64,000 nucleotides of DNA from Pisaster brevispinus (lineage: Eukaryota; Echinodermata; Asteroidea; Forcipulatida; Asteriidae): the NCBI GenBank assembly GCA_023634235.1, contig JAMKCF010000002.1:13511091-13575090 (forward strand), in the 5' to 3' direction. The notes under the pieces were generated by a model that saw only the letters and a program-made list of their open reading frames with translations, did not search any database and was not told where the DNA came from. This document shows positions 48,201-59,300 of this stretch, piece after piece. The position numbers and the translations under genes were made by a program. Numbering within the stretch: the first letter of the stretch is position 1; every line of letters starts with the position of its first letter.

Positions 48201-51200
48201 TACTTAAATCTCTATGCGCTTTACAATCAACAATCAGTATTTTCCTGCAAGATATTGTGGAGCTACGTAATGGTTTACAAGGTGCTGTGGCGCAATATGC
48301 AGCCAATCAAACCAGGAACACCAAGGCGGACCCCTTCTCTTTACGATAAGTGCTCTGGGTTCTTTTACGTGCGTTACACAACACACGGGACCAACGGCTC
48401 TACGTCCCATCCGAAGGACGAAGCAATAATGGTTGAGTGTCTTGCTTAAGGACACAAGTGTCACGACCGGGACTCGAACCCACACTCTGCTGAACAGAAA
48501 CACCAGAGGTCAAGTCCGGTGCTCTTATCCCCCCGGCCACGACATGCCAAAACTCGTTGTGTCAGTGCAAAAACGTTGTATCTCACGTAAATAAGGATTC
48601 CTTCTCAAAATGAACTAGCCAGCTTAACCACATGAAGTAAAGTTTTAACTGGTCCTTGGGTGTTTTAAAGTGGCATGTGGCCAGCGGACCACTGTTAAGC
48701 GATATTGTTGTAGGGGCTAAAGACATGGGATCATATTGTAAGCAATAAATACCTTGATATCATTTTTAGTAATGTGCTCTTTCCCGCACCGTTCCTTCCG
48801 ACGAATCCATACCTTCTTCCAAAGGTCAAAGTCAAATTTGCGTCTTTTAACAACACTCTGATGGAGAGGAAACAAATGTTTCATTTTAATAATAACAAAA
48901 ATGATAGTAATTGGCCTCTTGCATGGCGCTTGCATTCATCACTCAGTGACGCTTATGGCGCTGGGCCATTTATTTCACTGGGCACTTTATTTCATTCCTC
49001 AAACCATCTCAGCTGCCAAGTATGTAGTGCACCAAGCAAAAAAACAATCACAAGAAGCATCTCTGCCTTCACAGGTATCCATTTACAACTAAGTGAAAAG
49101 AAGCAATTATAGTTAAGTGTCTTGCTCGAGGACACAAGTGTCATGACCGGGATTTGAACCCACACCATGATGACTTAGCCACCAGAACTTGAGTCCCAGT
49201 TCCACGCATATACATAAGAACATTCATTTCTCAACCCTCCTACTGTCTGACCATTTAATATCACCCGCTGTGGTTTTGAATGATAGATAAACTATGCGCG
49301 CCAGCAATGTGAAACCAGGTGGTGAATGCATCTACACTACTGTCCGACCTTTCAATATGCTCCACAGTGGTTTTGAAAGACAAGCACCGCGCCAGTTTGA
49401 AATATGACATTGCGAGGTGACTGCATCCACACAGCACACAAATGATTCTGTTGTCGGTATTGTCACTTAGTGAAACAATGTTGAGAGATCTATCACTTGT
49501 CATAGCACGTCATCAAACTGTCATGATGTGCAAGGATGTCACTTACTTGTCACCAAATGCCACATCAAAGTTCTCAATTCTGATGTCTGTTGCTCGACTG
49601 TTTCCGGATTCGTCCATTTTTTGTTCCTTTCTGTTGACAGCCTGGCTAGCCGATGCTGTAATGGTGGACCTGTAGACAAATACTAATCTCAATTTAGACT
49701 TGTAGTAATCACAGAGCACTTGTTTTCTCTAGATGTTTACTACAAAATTTGTTTCGTTTTTTTTTTGTCTACTTCTAAACTCTACCAACCCCCAGAACCC
49801 TTCAAAATGCAACAGCATGTTTGATTTGAGTCTGTTTGACTGAGGACTGCACTAGTAAACAAATCATGCTGTGTGACAAGAGGCAAAAGAGTTGTAAACA
49901 TTGATCTTAACTGTGTATCAATCTTAATTGCTAAGCAAAGTGTGATGTCACAATACAAATCACTATGGCAATATCAACAACTCATCTTAAGATGAGTCTT
50001 TGAGCATTTTCCAAACCTCGGCTTGGGCTCCGTCTCTGTCATCACTTTAGAAGCAGTGTTCGTTTTGCAAGATGTTTCCAACATCAAATGGAGCCCAGAG
50101 ATGGAGAGGGAATCTCAGCCGAGATTTGTAAGAAGCCCTTATTGCAAGTTAAAAACAGGAAGAAAGTTCCATACCCTGTTTGTTTTGTTGTCGTTTCTTC
50201 TTTTTGTGCACGTCGTTCTTGCTTCGCTTTTATCTTCGCTTCTGCTTTTTCCAGTTTCTTTTTGTTGACCAGCTGAAGGGAAAAGCACAAAATTTCCATT
50301 TAACTTTTTTTGGGGAAAAAAAGATCGATATCATTCAACTGCATGGATCGTGCATGGTGGCACAACTGTGCAAAGAACCGTGTAGATGCATTTACCATGC
50401 GTTTTCAGGTTGAAGCCTGGCACAGTTAATTTATCATTCAAAACCGCAACTGATGAGATTGATTGGTCAGAAAGTAGGAGGGTTGACTGTGTCCTGTGGA
50501 GATGCATTCGTCACATGATATCATATTTACAGGCCGGCATAGCTTCTCTATCATTCAAAACCATAGTGGATGATATTAAATGGTCAAGCAGTAGGAGGGC
50601 GGTTAATGTGTAAAAAAACCAAAACATAACAGTTACTCAAGACTTCACTCCGAGAGGCTAATAACCGTTGACAAATTCTTCCGCAAAAAAAACACACACT
50701 CACCATTGAGTTGTCCTTTTTCACCATCCAAATTGAACTGTCATCTTCTCCATGTTTTTCAGCTAATAAAAAAAAAGGAAAAATTCTGCAAAGTTAAAAA
50801 ACAAACTCTTGGCTTTGTTTAACATTTAATCATATGTTCCACATTACTGTAGTACTGTTCCACCAACCTTCAACTCTTGCACCGATATGCACTGGAGCAG
50901 CCAGACGGATCATGCTGGATGTGTTTGACACTTGATCAGTTCCACTGAAAAACATTTTTTTTTAAAAAGAGATAATGACATCATTCATTTTCATCCAGTA
51001 AGCACTGGAATGCTAGCATGCCTTTTCATATGCTTTCGGTTAGCAGCGCTATGAAATGGAAATCGCGCAGTAAACACAAACTCAGCCGTTAAGCGGCTCT
51101 TTGAAATTGGGCCTTGGTGTTTTAAGTGGCATTTAGCCAGTGGACCACTGTTACAGGAGAATCCTGGTCTTACTGTCGGAATGGCCCTGGTTGAGCTCAA

Positions 51201-53000
51201 AGTAGAAACCCACGCAAGCTTAAAACTTGCTCTCACAAATTAACAAACTAGTGAGCTCAAGTTGTAAGCTTACTCGAGCAAATTCAAAAACTGGCCCGGG
51301 GTTTGTACTTTGTGCTCAACAGACTTATTTATATCCAGCAAACTTACACTTTATCAAGTAATAAACCACAAGGGAAACTGACTGGCTAAATTTTTAATTA
51401 ATTTGGGTTTGAACAAAGAAAAATTGACTGGAGCGGGATTTGAACCAACGACCTCCAGATTAACGTACCGGCGCTCTACCAACTGAGCTTTCCAGCGCTA
51501 TGTTGGCGGTCTCCCTATTAGTCTGTCAATAGATATCTGTCAATAGATAATGACTAATAGGGAGACCGCCAACATAGGGCTGGATAGCTCAGTAGAGCAC
51601 TGGTACGTTAATCCAGAGGTCGTTTGTTCAAGTCCTGCTCCAGTCAATTGTTCTTTGTTCAAACCCAAATTAAACTTACACTTTCACGGCATTAAGAAGT
51701 TTTTCACACAGCTTCATGATTTCATCCTCCTTTTTGTCTTGGGCAACTTCATGTAAGACTCCGCCCACTGCTTCGTAGACATCGTTGGCATTATTAAACT
51801 CATCAGCATCCTCGAGAACACCTACCAAATAAAACAGAACAGGTTAATAAGTCCAAAGTTGGAGCTTGGCAGAGGCAAGTGATACTTAAACCCCTACACT
51901 GCCCTCTGACTGAGTGACAGGTAGTACTTTAGTGAGTGACACTATACAGTGGATGTCAGTTGCTTCGTACCCTGGTCACTTTGTATCTTGGTCACTTCAT
52001 ACCTGTAATTCGTGCCGTCAGCTGAGTCCATTTGTACCCTTTCGTAGCTGGAGCCCACCTACCTTAACTTCAAAACACATGATTTTTTTACTAAAAGTTT
52101 ACAAGTTTTATGTTCTGTTTTTTTTTAATGTACTTGCATATAGGGCATGACCCTCTCAAAAACGAGGCAGAAATCCAATTCAGTACGAGGTGCGAAGTTT
52201 CTTTTGTCTTGTCATGCTTTTTTAGTCTGTATAACTTTTGTAGAAATAAGTTTATAAGTAAGAAGGTACGAATGAACAAGCATATGTACTCCGCTAACTG
52301 TAGTATAAAACTAAAAATGGTACAAAGTGTCCAAGGTCATTTCGAACCTGGCACAGTCACTACAAGGACGAAGTGGTCTGACACCGGCTCGCACCTACAC
52401 AGTGAAACCTGACCACACCTGGGCCCAATTTCATAATCATATATAGACTCCCTGCCTGCCATGCCTGCTTAAAAAGCAGAAAATATTGCTTGAAAATTTG
52501 CAGAAATGAGCAGGATACCAGCCATGCCAGTCATAAATTGTACTTGGGGTATGCTAAATAAAATAGCTATCCTATAGTATAAGTATATTGCTAGTTTGGC
52601 TGGTAACCTTATTCTGCTGGTTAGCAACAGCATAATTCTTTTTGTGATAAAGCAAATCTTTAGTAGTTTTTAGTACACACACTACCAAGTACACTTGTCT
52701 CACTCTCCCAGATTATATTTATTATTAAGTCTGACACTGCGTGAGAGCGAAACTGAACTCGATCGAATCAGTCAATTAATGAAGTGACGGACGGGCATGA
52801 CGGGCCTCTACTCCGCCAACTAAATATGAAGATAATTGACAATCTCAAGCACTCTGACGAGAATAAAATACACAAATTATACAAATTTATTTCCTGCACA
52901 ATATTTCAAAATTTTGGTCAACCTTACCAGTCACATAACTCAACAAATCTCCATCAATCGCAGGAAATGTCGACGTCAAAATAACACCGCATGCCGCCAT
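36207..53000 (-). CDS. ABCF3: ABC-F ATPase ABCF3, complete, 19 coding exons
   Basis: Coding exons in transcript order: 53000-52928, 51821-51680, 50945-50878, 50762-50704, 50272-50175, 49669-49547, 48857-48753, 48102-47941, 47514-47425, 46944-46885, 46287-46152, 45388-45188, 43743-43667, 42600-42556, 41809-41677, 40383-40203, 37311-37179, 36768-36681, 36359-36207. They total 2,127 nt, 708 aa plus stop, with every phase matching; human ABCF3 is 709 aa. The start [17 protein letters not shown] matches the ABCF3 N-terminus. NBD1: Walker A GRNGAGKS (aa 208-215), signature FSGGW (329-333), Walker B LLLLDEP (349-355). The ABC-F linker follows near 380-450. NBD2: GENGSGKT (526-533), LSGGQ (612-616), LILDEP (633-638), H-loop SHDE (665-668). 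No transmembrane segment. ABC-F proteins are soluble and act on ribosomes and in translation-linked control (the yeast relative is GCN20). All donors are GT; exon 3 uses a weak GTTGGT. Confidence 0.95.
36790..37093. repeat. Direct duplication inside ABCF3 intron 17
   Basis: About 115 bp beginning TTAAAAGAGGGTGA and ending CTTTATAAAGTCAAATT occurs at 36790-36905 and again at 36974-37093. The two are nearly identical, so this is a recent duplication. It fills most of the intron between exons 17 and 18 (36769-37178). Both copies contain TTCCGATT.GAGCAGTTTTG and AGACAGGGTATCTGCACAC. Confidence 0.85.
38073..39168. mobile_element. Mutator-like (MULE) non-autonomous element with 125-bp TIRs and 9-bp TSD
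   Basis: The left TIR (38073-38197) starts TAGTCTTGGTCCAAGACGTC and is inverted, with about one mismatch, at 39044-39168, which ends GACGTCTTGGACCAAGACTA. Both sides are flanked by GTGTTTGAC (38064-38072 and 39169-39177), a perfect 9-bp direct repeat. Long TIRs with a 9-bp duplication are the hallmark of Mutator-like elements. The 846-bp interior has no transposase ORF; it contains a palindromic CACACCGCTATCGCCCAC / GTGGGCGATAGCGGTGTG block (about 38560-38640). The element sits in ABCF3 intron 16. Confidence 0.88.
39421..39585. mobile_element. Foldback element (CCCGGTTCATACTTCCTGCG ends)
   Basis: CCCGGTTCATACTTCCTGCG at the left is inverted as CGCAGGAAGTATGAACCGGG at the right, and the arms continue through GCGAAGCGAA and TGACGTCA for about 50 bp each. 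It lies in ABCF3 intron 16, 250 bp from the Mutator-like element. A diverged relative is at 23027-23152. TGACGTCA in each arm resembles a CRE half-palindrome. Confidence 0.8.
41005..41572. mobile_element. Long foldback element related to 16372-16603
   Basis: The left side GTGTCGTCATAATCGAAGCA, then GACAAACTCTCACCCAGCTACTG, is answered on the right by CAGTAACTGGGTGAGAGTTC, then GCTTTGATTATGACTACACAG. The arms (about 90 bp) are more diverged than in the 16372 copy and the spacer is longer (about 370 bp). It lies in ABCF3 intron 15. Confidence 0.65.
44534..44716. mobile_element. TIR element family T1, copy 3
   Basis: CACAATTTCATAAAGCTGCT at the left pairs with AGCAGCTCTATGAAATTGGG at the right. 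The interior has AAGCACAAAAAGTAG, AGGTTACCAGCCAAACTACT and TTGTGACCGGTATCCTGC, all shared with 62064-62254. It lies in ABCF3 intron 12. Confidence 0.8.
44842..44995. mobile_element. MITE with GACCCCTTGCAT ends
   Basis: GACCCCTTGCATTGGCC begins the element and GTCATATGCAAGGGGTC ends it, so it has TIRs of about 13 bp. AATA occurs on both outer sides and may be a 4-bp target duplication. A second copy at 61630-61776 shares CAATAGAA, CACGACTCTCAGCCAATGA and GGGCTTATGATG. An internal inverted pair (TTGGCC / GGCCTCAGTGA) is also seen. Confidence 0.75.
45662..46062. mobile_element. TIR element family T1, long copy
   Basis: GGGGCCTATTTCATAGTACT starts and GAGCCATGAAAATGGGCCC ends this 400-bp copy. 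The interior contains GCGCGTTCACCATGGATTTGC, also found at 56140-56170 and 63075-63100, so this is a longer subfamily of T1. It lies in ABCF3 intron 11. Confidence 0.7.
46497..46830. repeat. 45-46-bp minisatellite, seven to eight copies
   Basis: Units read AAGAGGGGGGTATGAGTGCA, GTCGACAAAAGTGGCTAATG and GTAAAG, with alternation between GTGGCTAATGG, GTGGCTCATGG and GTTGCCAATGG and five or six G's. Copies are nearly identical. It occupies much of ABCF3 intron 10, and ends 55 bp before exon 10's donor. The minus strand gives repetitive ORFs that I reject as coding. Confidence 0.9.
47160..47262. mobile_element. Foldback element (CATGTGAAAATCTCTTTTGA arms)
   Basis: CATGTGAAAATCTCTTTTGA at the left is inverted as TCAAAAGAGATTTTCACATG at the right, with GTGTTGATTCTTAACCACTG / CTTTTCAGAACCAACACGAC around the centre. 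The flank GCTGTTACTGCAAACCTCTC resembles the unit of the minisatellite at 18759-19180. It lies in ABCF3 intron 9. Confidence 0.75.
48149..48545 (-). mobile_element. tRNA-derived SINE A, near full length
   Basis: On the minus strand it starts with a tRNA-like head (GTGGCCGGGGGATAAGAGCA ... GTGGGTTCGAGTCCCGGTC), which carries recognisable A and B boxes. It continues through GACACTTGTGTCCTTAAGCA and ends in a TATTATTA tail at 48149-48170. Related copies are at 49108-49205 (partial, minus), 57166-57365 (plus) and 61838-62296 (minus, interrupted). The TTA-type tail and internal Pol III promoter fit a LINE-mobilised SINE. It lies in ABCF3 intron 7. Confidence 0.85.
49108..49205 (-). mobile_element. 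tRNA-derived SINE A, truncated copy
   Basis: The minus strand reads GTTCTGGTGGCTAAGTCATC, then GTGTGGGTTCAAATCCCGGTC and GACACTTGTGTCCTCGAGCA. Only the head and the following conserved block are present. It lies in ABCF3 intron 6 next to short repeats of the 1310-1460 type (49200-49430). Confidence 0.7.
51396..51672. mobile_element. Inverted pair of tRNA-derived SINE B copies
   Basis: A minus-oriented copy (51396-51530) and a plus-oriented copy (51550-51672) face head to head; both carry GACTAATAGGGAGACCGCC, a tRNA-like body (GCTCAGT...TAGAGC, GGTTCAAATCCCGCTCCAG or a variant) and the tail TTTGTTCAAACCCAAATTAA. The minus copy is the least damaged, with a pairing acceptor stem (GGCTGGA / TCCAGTC in the consensus). 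The plus tail ends 1-2 bp from the ABCF3 exon 2 donor (GTAAGT at 51679-51674). Confidence 0.8.
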
Positions 53001-53357
53001 GTTGAAATTGCACAATAACAGCGCAAGAATGTAACCTCGATTTCAAATTACCGTTGAGCGAAACTGGAAGCGTCGATCACTACGGTATACACAACTATGC
53101 ACCTGAGAAGGAGTACAACGTTGGGAGTAATATATCTTGACGTCCCACCCTTAGTTTGTAAAATGTTTGAGAAGGGAACCATACCATCTAAACATACACA
53201 TTGATACATTGATACATGTTGAAAACATGATGATGACCACGGACATGGTGGTGCCGCGAAAACAACAACGTTGAAAACTCAGGAATGCGCTGAAAAAGTG
53301 GAAGTTCATCAAACACCCAATGATCTTATAACATTGTATGGGTGTTCAGTCTTCACA
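53001..53357. promoter_or_regulatory. Divergent promoter interval of ABCF3 and TAF5L
   Basis: Only 357 bp separate the two start codons, which point away from each other. No TATA box is evident at a convincing position. Both 5' UTRs and any shared promoter must lie here unless upstream non-coding exons overlap the other gene. The short direct motif CATTGATACA at 53200-53216 is the only internal repeat I see. Confidence 0.7.
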
Positions 53358-56300
53358 ATGAAGAGGGTCAATAGTGAGCAGATACAAACGGCTGTTTTAA
53401 GTTATCTCAAGCGACGGCAGTTCATTGTAAGATTTATTTAGTATCTGAATTACCAATATTATAGTAATTCAATTCTTCTGTTTGCCCACCCACTGCTGCA
53501 GAATACCCTGCTGCACTACTCTCACTGTCTCAGTCTCATGGAGCGTGGTCCATTCTAAATGGGTTAGGGTCAACTCGGTCTAAGTCAACTCGGTCCAAAG
53601 TCAACTCGGTCCAAAGTCATCTCGGTCCGAACATTTTTAAAAGTGTGGTTGACGGGGAAGTGGGTGGTGGGGGGAAATAATTGGTTGTTTTGCGCCGGCC
53701 CGATGTACTATTGTGTGCTTAAATACTATCTCAGAAATTAATAATTATCATCGTTTTAAAAAGACATGTTTCTAAAGCATGACTTAGGTTGACCTCGGAC
53801 TTAGTTAGTTGACCGATACCCCCTTTTTCAGGTCTAGCCTAGGTTCAAGGTTGGACTCCTTTTTGTTGCAACTGACACTGATCAGATCTCATAGGCTACT
53901 TCAGTCCTATGAATCACTGACAGACTGAGGACGAGTCGCTTTTGGGGGTCCCCTGGTTTTAATTACCAGATATTTTTTTTTTTTTAATTTGAAAAATTTC
54001 CGCATCCTGCCACCACCTTTTAACTAATTTTTACAAAAAGGAATACAGTCATTTGACCAGTTCGGGATCATTGACCAGTTAGGGATCACTTCAACTTTGC
54101 AACAACCCCATAATTAAGTTACTTCTCACATTACCAATTTCTGTTGATACATGTGAAGAATAACATGCAATAAACCAACAAACCCAAAATAAGGTTCCAA
54201 ACTTCATCAACAAATAAATTATGGCCATTTTCTTGAAGTTTGTCTGCGATTTTGATCATTATTTTTTTTAAAAATGTTGGTTGAAAAACGCTGTTAAAAC
54301 TTCTCACCTTTAAAATTTGAATGCCAGGGCGAATAAAATTTATGTTAAATGCTTAGAATGTGTTAAAAATATTTCAGGTAAATACTGAGCAGTCGTCTTG
54401 TTTTTTTGAGGAGACGAAATTACCGAAATCGTCTTTAGGGGGGCATCGTACCCTTGACCAGTTCGGGATCACTCACTACTCAGCATCTCTCATTGCGTCA
54501 AATGGTGCCGCACTCAGTGAGGTAAAATCTTACTGCTGCAGTCGAAAGTTTATTTGTTGCTTTTAAGATACATTTCTTCAACAAATTCTTGTAGGAATAT
54601 TGTTTTTTGTGAGAAAATGAAACTTGGAGGAGGAAATTGCGACTGTAAGAATAGATATTTGGCTCAATGTTGCTTTTAGGCGTGCTTCACCTTTTCATTT
54701 GCCTTTGCTGTTGTTTTGTGTTTTTGTTGAGTGGATTTTTGCGCTGCTGTTGAATACACTTACATGAAATTCTCTGGAGAAAGGAAGTCCATGTCCATGC
54801 CAACACACTTGTGAAGTTTGTGTCCTTGACAGACAGTTTATGAATGGGAGTATTGGTTTGCAATAGAGGGCAAGCTACTGATTCAGAATAGAATCAACTG
54901 ATCCTGAACTGGTCAAACAGGTGACAATACTTTCTCAAAGCCTCTTCAAAAGTACTAATCTTTTTTTGTCAGTGGATACTTGGTGAGTTTTATAACATGT
55001 TTAGGTAAACTGATAAACTTTTTTGTTTAAAATGTCAAAGAGATTGCAACCAAAAACAATGTGAATTCAAAAAGTGATCCCGAACTGGTCAAATGACTGT
55101 ATCTCATTTACTAATTAGGTAAATTAGATACTATTTTATAACGAATGAAAAAGTGGTGGCAGCCAGGATACGGAAATTTTTCCAAAAAATGATAATGATG
55201 TACATTTTGGGGTTTGCACTTTCTCTGCATAAAATTATTATCCTTAACACAAGAATAACCCAGTGAAACAAAGAAATGCCTTGGACCCAATGGAATGAGC
55301 TTTGCTAGGACCCAATTTCATAGAGAGCTCTGCTTAAGTTCAAAAAGTAGCTAAGCACAACAAAATTATGCTTACCAGAATATTTAAGGTTACCTGCCAA
55401 AGTTACCATGCCACATGTACAATTTTCCACAGATATCCTGCTTATTTTGGTTAGCAGAAATGAGTAAGCATTATTTTTTACATATCAACTGTCCTGAATT
55501 TCATCCTCAAAGAGGCAGGGAGAAAGTGTACAAAACTGCAAAGTAAAAATTTCTTACATGAAAAACAAAATTTTTTAAAAATGGACAATTCTTCGTAATA
55601 CACAATTCTACTTCTGTTTTTACATCGAACTTATCAACATCTTATCAATTACCTGGAATAAGTTATTGTGATTTGAAACTGCTGCTCATTGGTCTCAAAT
55701 CGATGTTCTTCCTCGTTTGCTTTGCAGGATTCTAGCAGTGAGACATTTAGTAAGAAGTCTCTTCGTCTTACAGAACCGTTGTCTGTCATGGCTACCGAGG
55801 CAGCCATTAAGAGAGAGACTGGTGTCCTGAATGTCATCTCGTGCACAACATGGTAAAAAAGTCCAGGGGCTTTTTTCCAAACCTTGGCCTAGGCTCCGCC
55901 TCCGGCTCCTGGCTCCGACCAAACTAGAAACACCAACCAAAATGTACACTGCTTCCAAATTGATGATGGAGTCCCAATCCGCAGCCAGAGCCCAAGCCAA
56001 GGTTTGGACTAGGGCTCAGGGCCCGTGCTTACTGCGCGAGTTTCCATTTCATAGCGCTGCTAACCGTAAGTATACAAAAATGCATGCTTACCTTCCGGTG
56101 CTTACTGTATGAAAATGGAGCCTGCCGTAACAAGGTAAATCCATGGTGAACGCGGAAGCTGGCCACCTAATTTCCTTGCTAACCTGTGAAATATGCTGAT
56201 GCTTAAGCAAATTTTTTTCTGCTAAAGTCGGCATAAAAATTTGCTTACCGTTAAGCAGCGCTATAAAATTAGCCCCAGACCAGACTACTTCCTCTCGATT

Positions 56301-59300
56301 GGTGATGTTCATTTTGTTGACGCTGTTGCCGGTGGCCAAAACATGAATTGTAGTTTAAGAGATATCCAAATTGAACAAACATCTGTCTCAAAACCAACAT
56401 CTTTGATGCGTTTGGCACTTGGACCTACCCGGGGATTTGAATATTCATGACATGAAGCACAAAACTATCCCACTGCCAAACTGCCTGGATTTTGCATGGG
56501 CACCTGACCTGTGCCAAATACGCTAAAAGACGCTGTTGCATAAATGTTTGTAACGCCAATGATGAATTGTCAAGAATGCTGGGGGTGCAGGGAGTTTGTC
56601 ATGGAGACTTTGCTAGGGGGAGCAAAATTAACAGCATTCATTAGAACCTTCGTCTGTATCAATATATTCCTTATTTTCGTTCCATTTTGTTTTCTTTCAG
56701 TGAGTCCGACCCAGAGAACTATGAGCAGCAGTATTCAGAGATCAAGACGTTTATTGAAAACACAGTGGCACCTTTCAAGGTAAATTTAGATAGTTGGTAT
56801 CTAGCCCTATTGGTGTATGTAGTTAACATTATCATATAGTGCCTCAAAAGTCGAATTCCTTGATTGACAAATTTTACAACATTAAAAACATCAAAGTTTA
56901 CGATTTAGACATTGACTCCCCCTCCTATCGCCAGGAGACTCGAACCCCCAGGTCTGGATAGCATCCGTATGAACAGTGTAATAATAATAGTGGCTTCTTA
57001 TATAGCACGCATATCCGTCACTCAGTGACGCTCAAGGCGCTTCACAAATTTTTGCAAGCGCCCCAGAAATCTCTTCATGACAATAGAGGAAGACCAATCA
57101 AACATGTAGAAGTTACATATTAGCTGTTTGGTAACAGAAACGGCTGGTAAGCCTGTGTATTTAGCTTGTTGTGGCCAAGTGGTCAAGCGCACCGGACTCA
57201 AGCTTTGTGTGTTTCTGGTCAGTAGGATGTGTGTTTGAGTTCTGCCTTGACACTTGTGTCCTTAAGCAAGACACTTAACCATATTGCTTCGTTTTCTGAT
57301 GGGACGTAAAGCGGTTGGTCCTGAGTGACTTGTAATGCACGTAAAATAACCCAGTTTTAATTTGGTTTTACCCTTACACCGATGTGTATTAAGCACTGTA
57401 TGCTCAGTGCTCTCCCGAGCTCTGTGACAACAAATCCACAGGCAATCACTCGGGTGGAATTCGAACCCACAGCGTTTGCATTGCTAGAGCAGATGTCTTA
57501 CCATTAGACCAACAAGCTAGCCCGAGTGATTGCCTGTGGATTTGTTTTCACAGAGCTCGGGAGAGCACTGAGCATACAGTGCTTATTACACATTGGTGTA
57601 AGGGTAAAACCAAATTAAATTCTTTATCCCCAGTGCAAATATTAACATCTCTAAACCCAGTTTTACTTATTTAAGCGGAGAGGTTTGCCCTGGTATTTCT
57701 GGCAGTGCTGCTGAATGTGCCATAGCACCTTGTAAAACCATAGATGGTGTTACATAAATGGGTCTCATAATTCAAAAACCTGTCTGGAAATAAAGACTGA
57801 TAAGCACTTTGACTGGAGGTGCCTTAGATAAAGTGCTAACAAACTAGATACTTAAACTAGTTACTATTATTATTGTTTTTATTAAGCTTGATCAATCGAA
57901 AAGAAAATATACTGGGTCTCGTCAAAAATATTTCTGGTCCAATGAATGTCCAGAGCTACACAACCTGAAGTCTGGTGGATATTTTCTTGAAATCCATGTA
58001 CCGATAACTAAGAAGGCACAAGTTGTTGCCTGATGTCCTAACCTCGGGCTATTTTTCATTCCTAACAGGATGACCTGTTGTTGCTTCTCTATCCGTTGTT
58101 TATCCACCTGTTCCTGGACATGATAACGAATGGGCACAAGTCAGCAGGTGGGTATACGCCACAACTATCAAGCCTCGTGTCCGTACTTATCTATTTCTGA
58201 CATGATTTTACAGGGCATCGAAGCACTAGGCCGCAGAGAGACTGTTCCTCTGAGTAGGGAGAGACTGTGGATAAGGCGCCTCCAGACCATTCAACTGTAT
58301 GGTCTGAACATCCAAGAAGGAAATAAAAAACAAATTGTTTTTCTTTGTCTTCTCCTTTTCCCCCTTTTTAGTCTGTCTCGTTCACTAGTTAATTATCTTT
58401 TCTCTCTCTTCCTACTTTTGATTTTGCCTTTTGTGTTTCCACTCTCATGTGGTTGAAACCAGCCCCTTCCCTCTGTCCCTACTCCCCTTTGTTCCCGTCT
58501 TCATTGTTCAGCCCTTGCTTTTTCTGTGTGCTTTCTGCCTTTCCAGTTTCATTTCTCTCCAATTTCTCTTCAATCCACATACATGCACTGTCAAATTGTC
58601 TTGATCGTTTGAGACACGCTCTTTTGAATTAGTGCATTATTCTGCTCTAATAAGAAAAACGGTTTGCTGTCCGGTAAACAGCATTGTGAAATTCGAAAAA
58701 TTATCGACTTAAAAAATAACAATTCTGATTCCGACAGCTCATAGCCTTCACAGCAAACACTGCGATTCTTTCTTGGATACCAGCGGACAGCGAGAGTTAG
58801 TGCAAAGTTTGACCGGTGTGATGAACAGCATGGACCTCCTGACCAACGACCACCTGACAGCATTTAGGTTTGTTTTTGACTCCCCAAACTTAAAAGGGAG
58901 AAATAATATAAAGTCAAAATGCAGGACTAAACAAGCGCTAACTGGAGGTTGGACCCCCCCGATAGCGTCAAAAAAATCTTGATGCTAACCTGGAGTTACT
59001 GCATTTTTAATATTGCATTCATTCCTAAATCAACTATTTTGCATTACAAATTTGATTGGTCATGCCCATATGCACAAGCGTCATCCTAAAAGTATACAGC
59101 AATCATCTTGGGGAAACCAAGTACAGTAAAAAAATTAACCAAGCTGTAACTACTAGGTTCTATAGTTGTTTACTGCATTGTTTCAAGATCAGCGACTATG
59201 ATGGTTGTCGGTGTTGCTTGGACTCGGATTTCACCCAGAATCCTTTGCGCACCGATCATGCGCACTGGGACATGCATATAGGGGCTATTTATTTACCTGA

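Noticed and set aside
57442..57519. Functional tRNA gene on the minus strand
   Set aside because: The B box is good, but the core is joined directly to a 90-bp palindrome and lacks a pairing acceptor stem; it fits a SINE-derived foldback.
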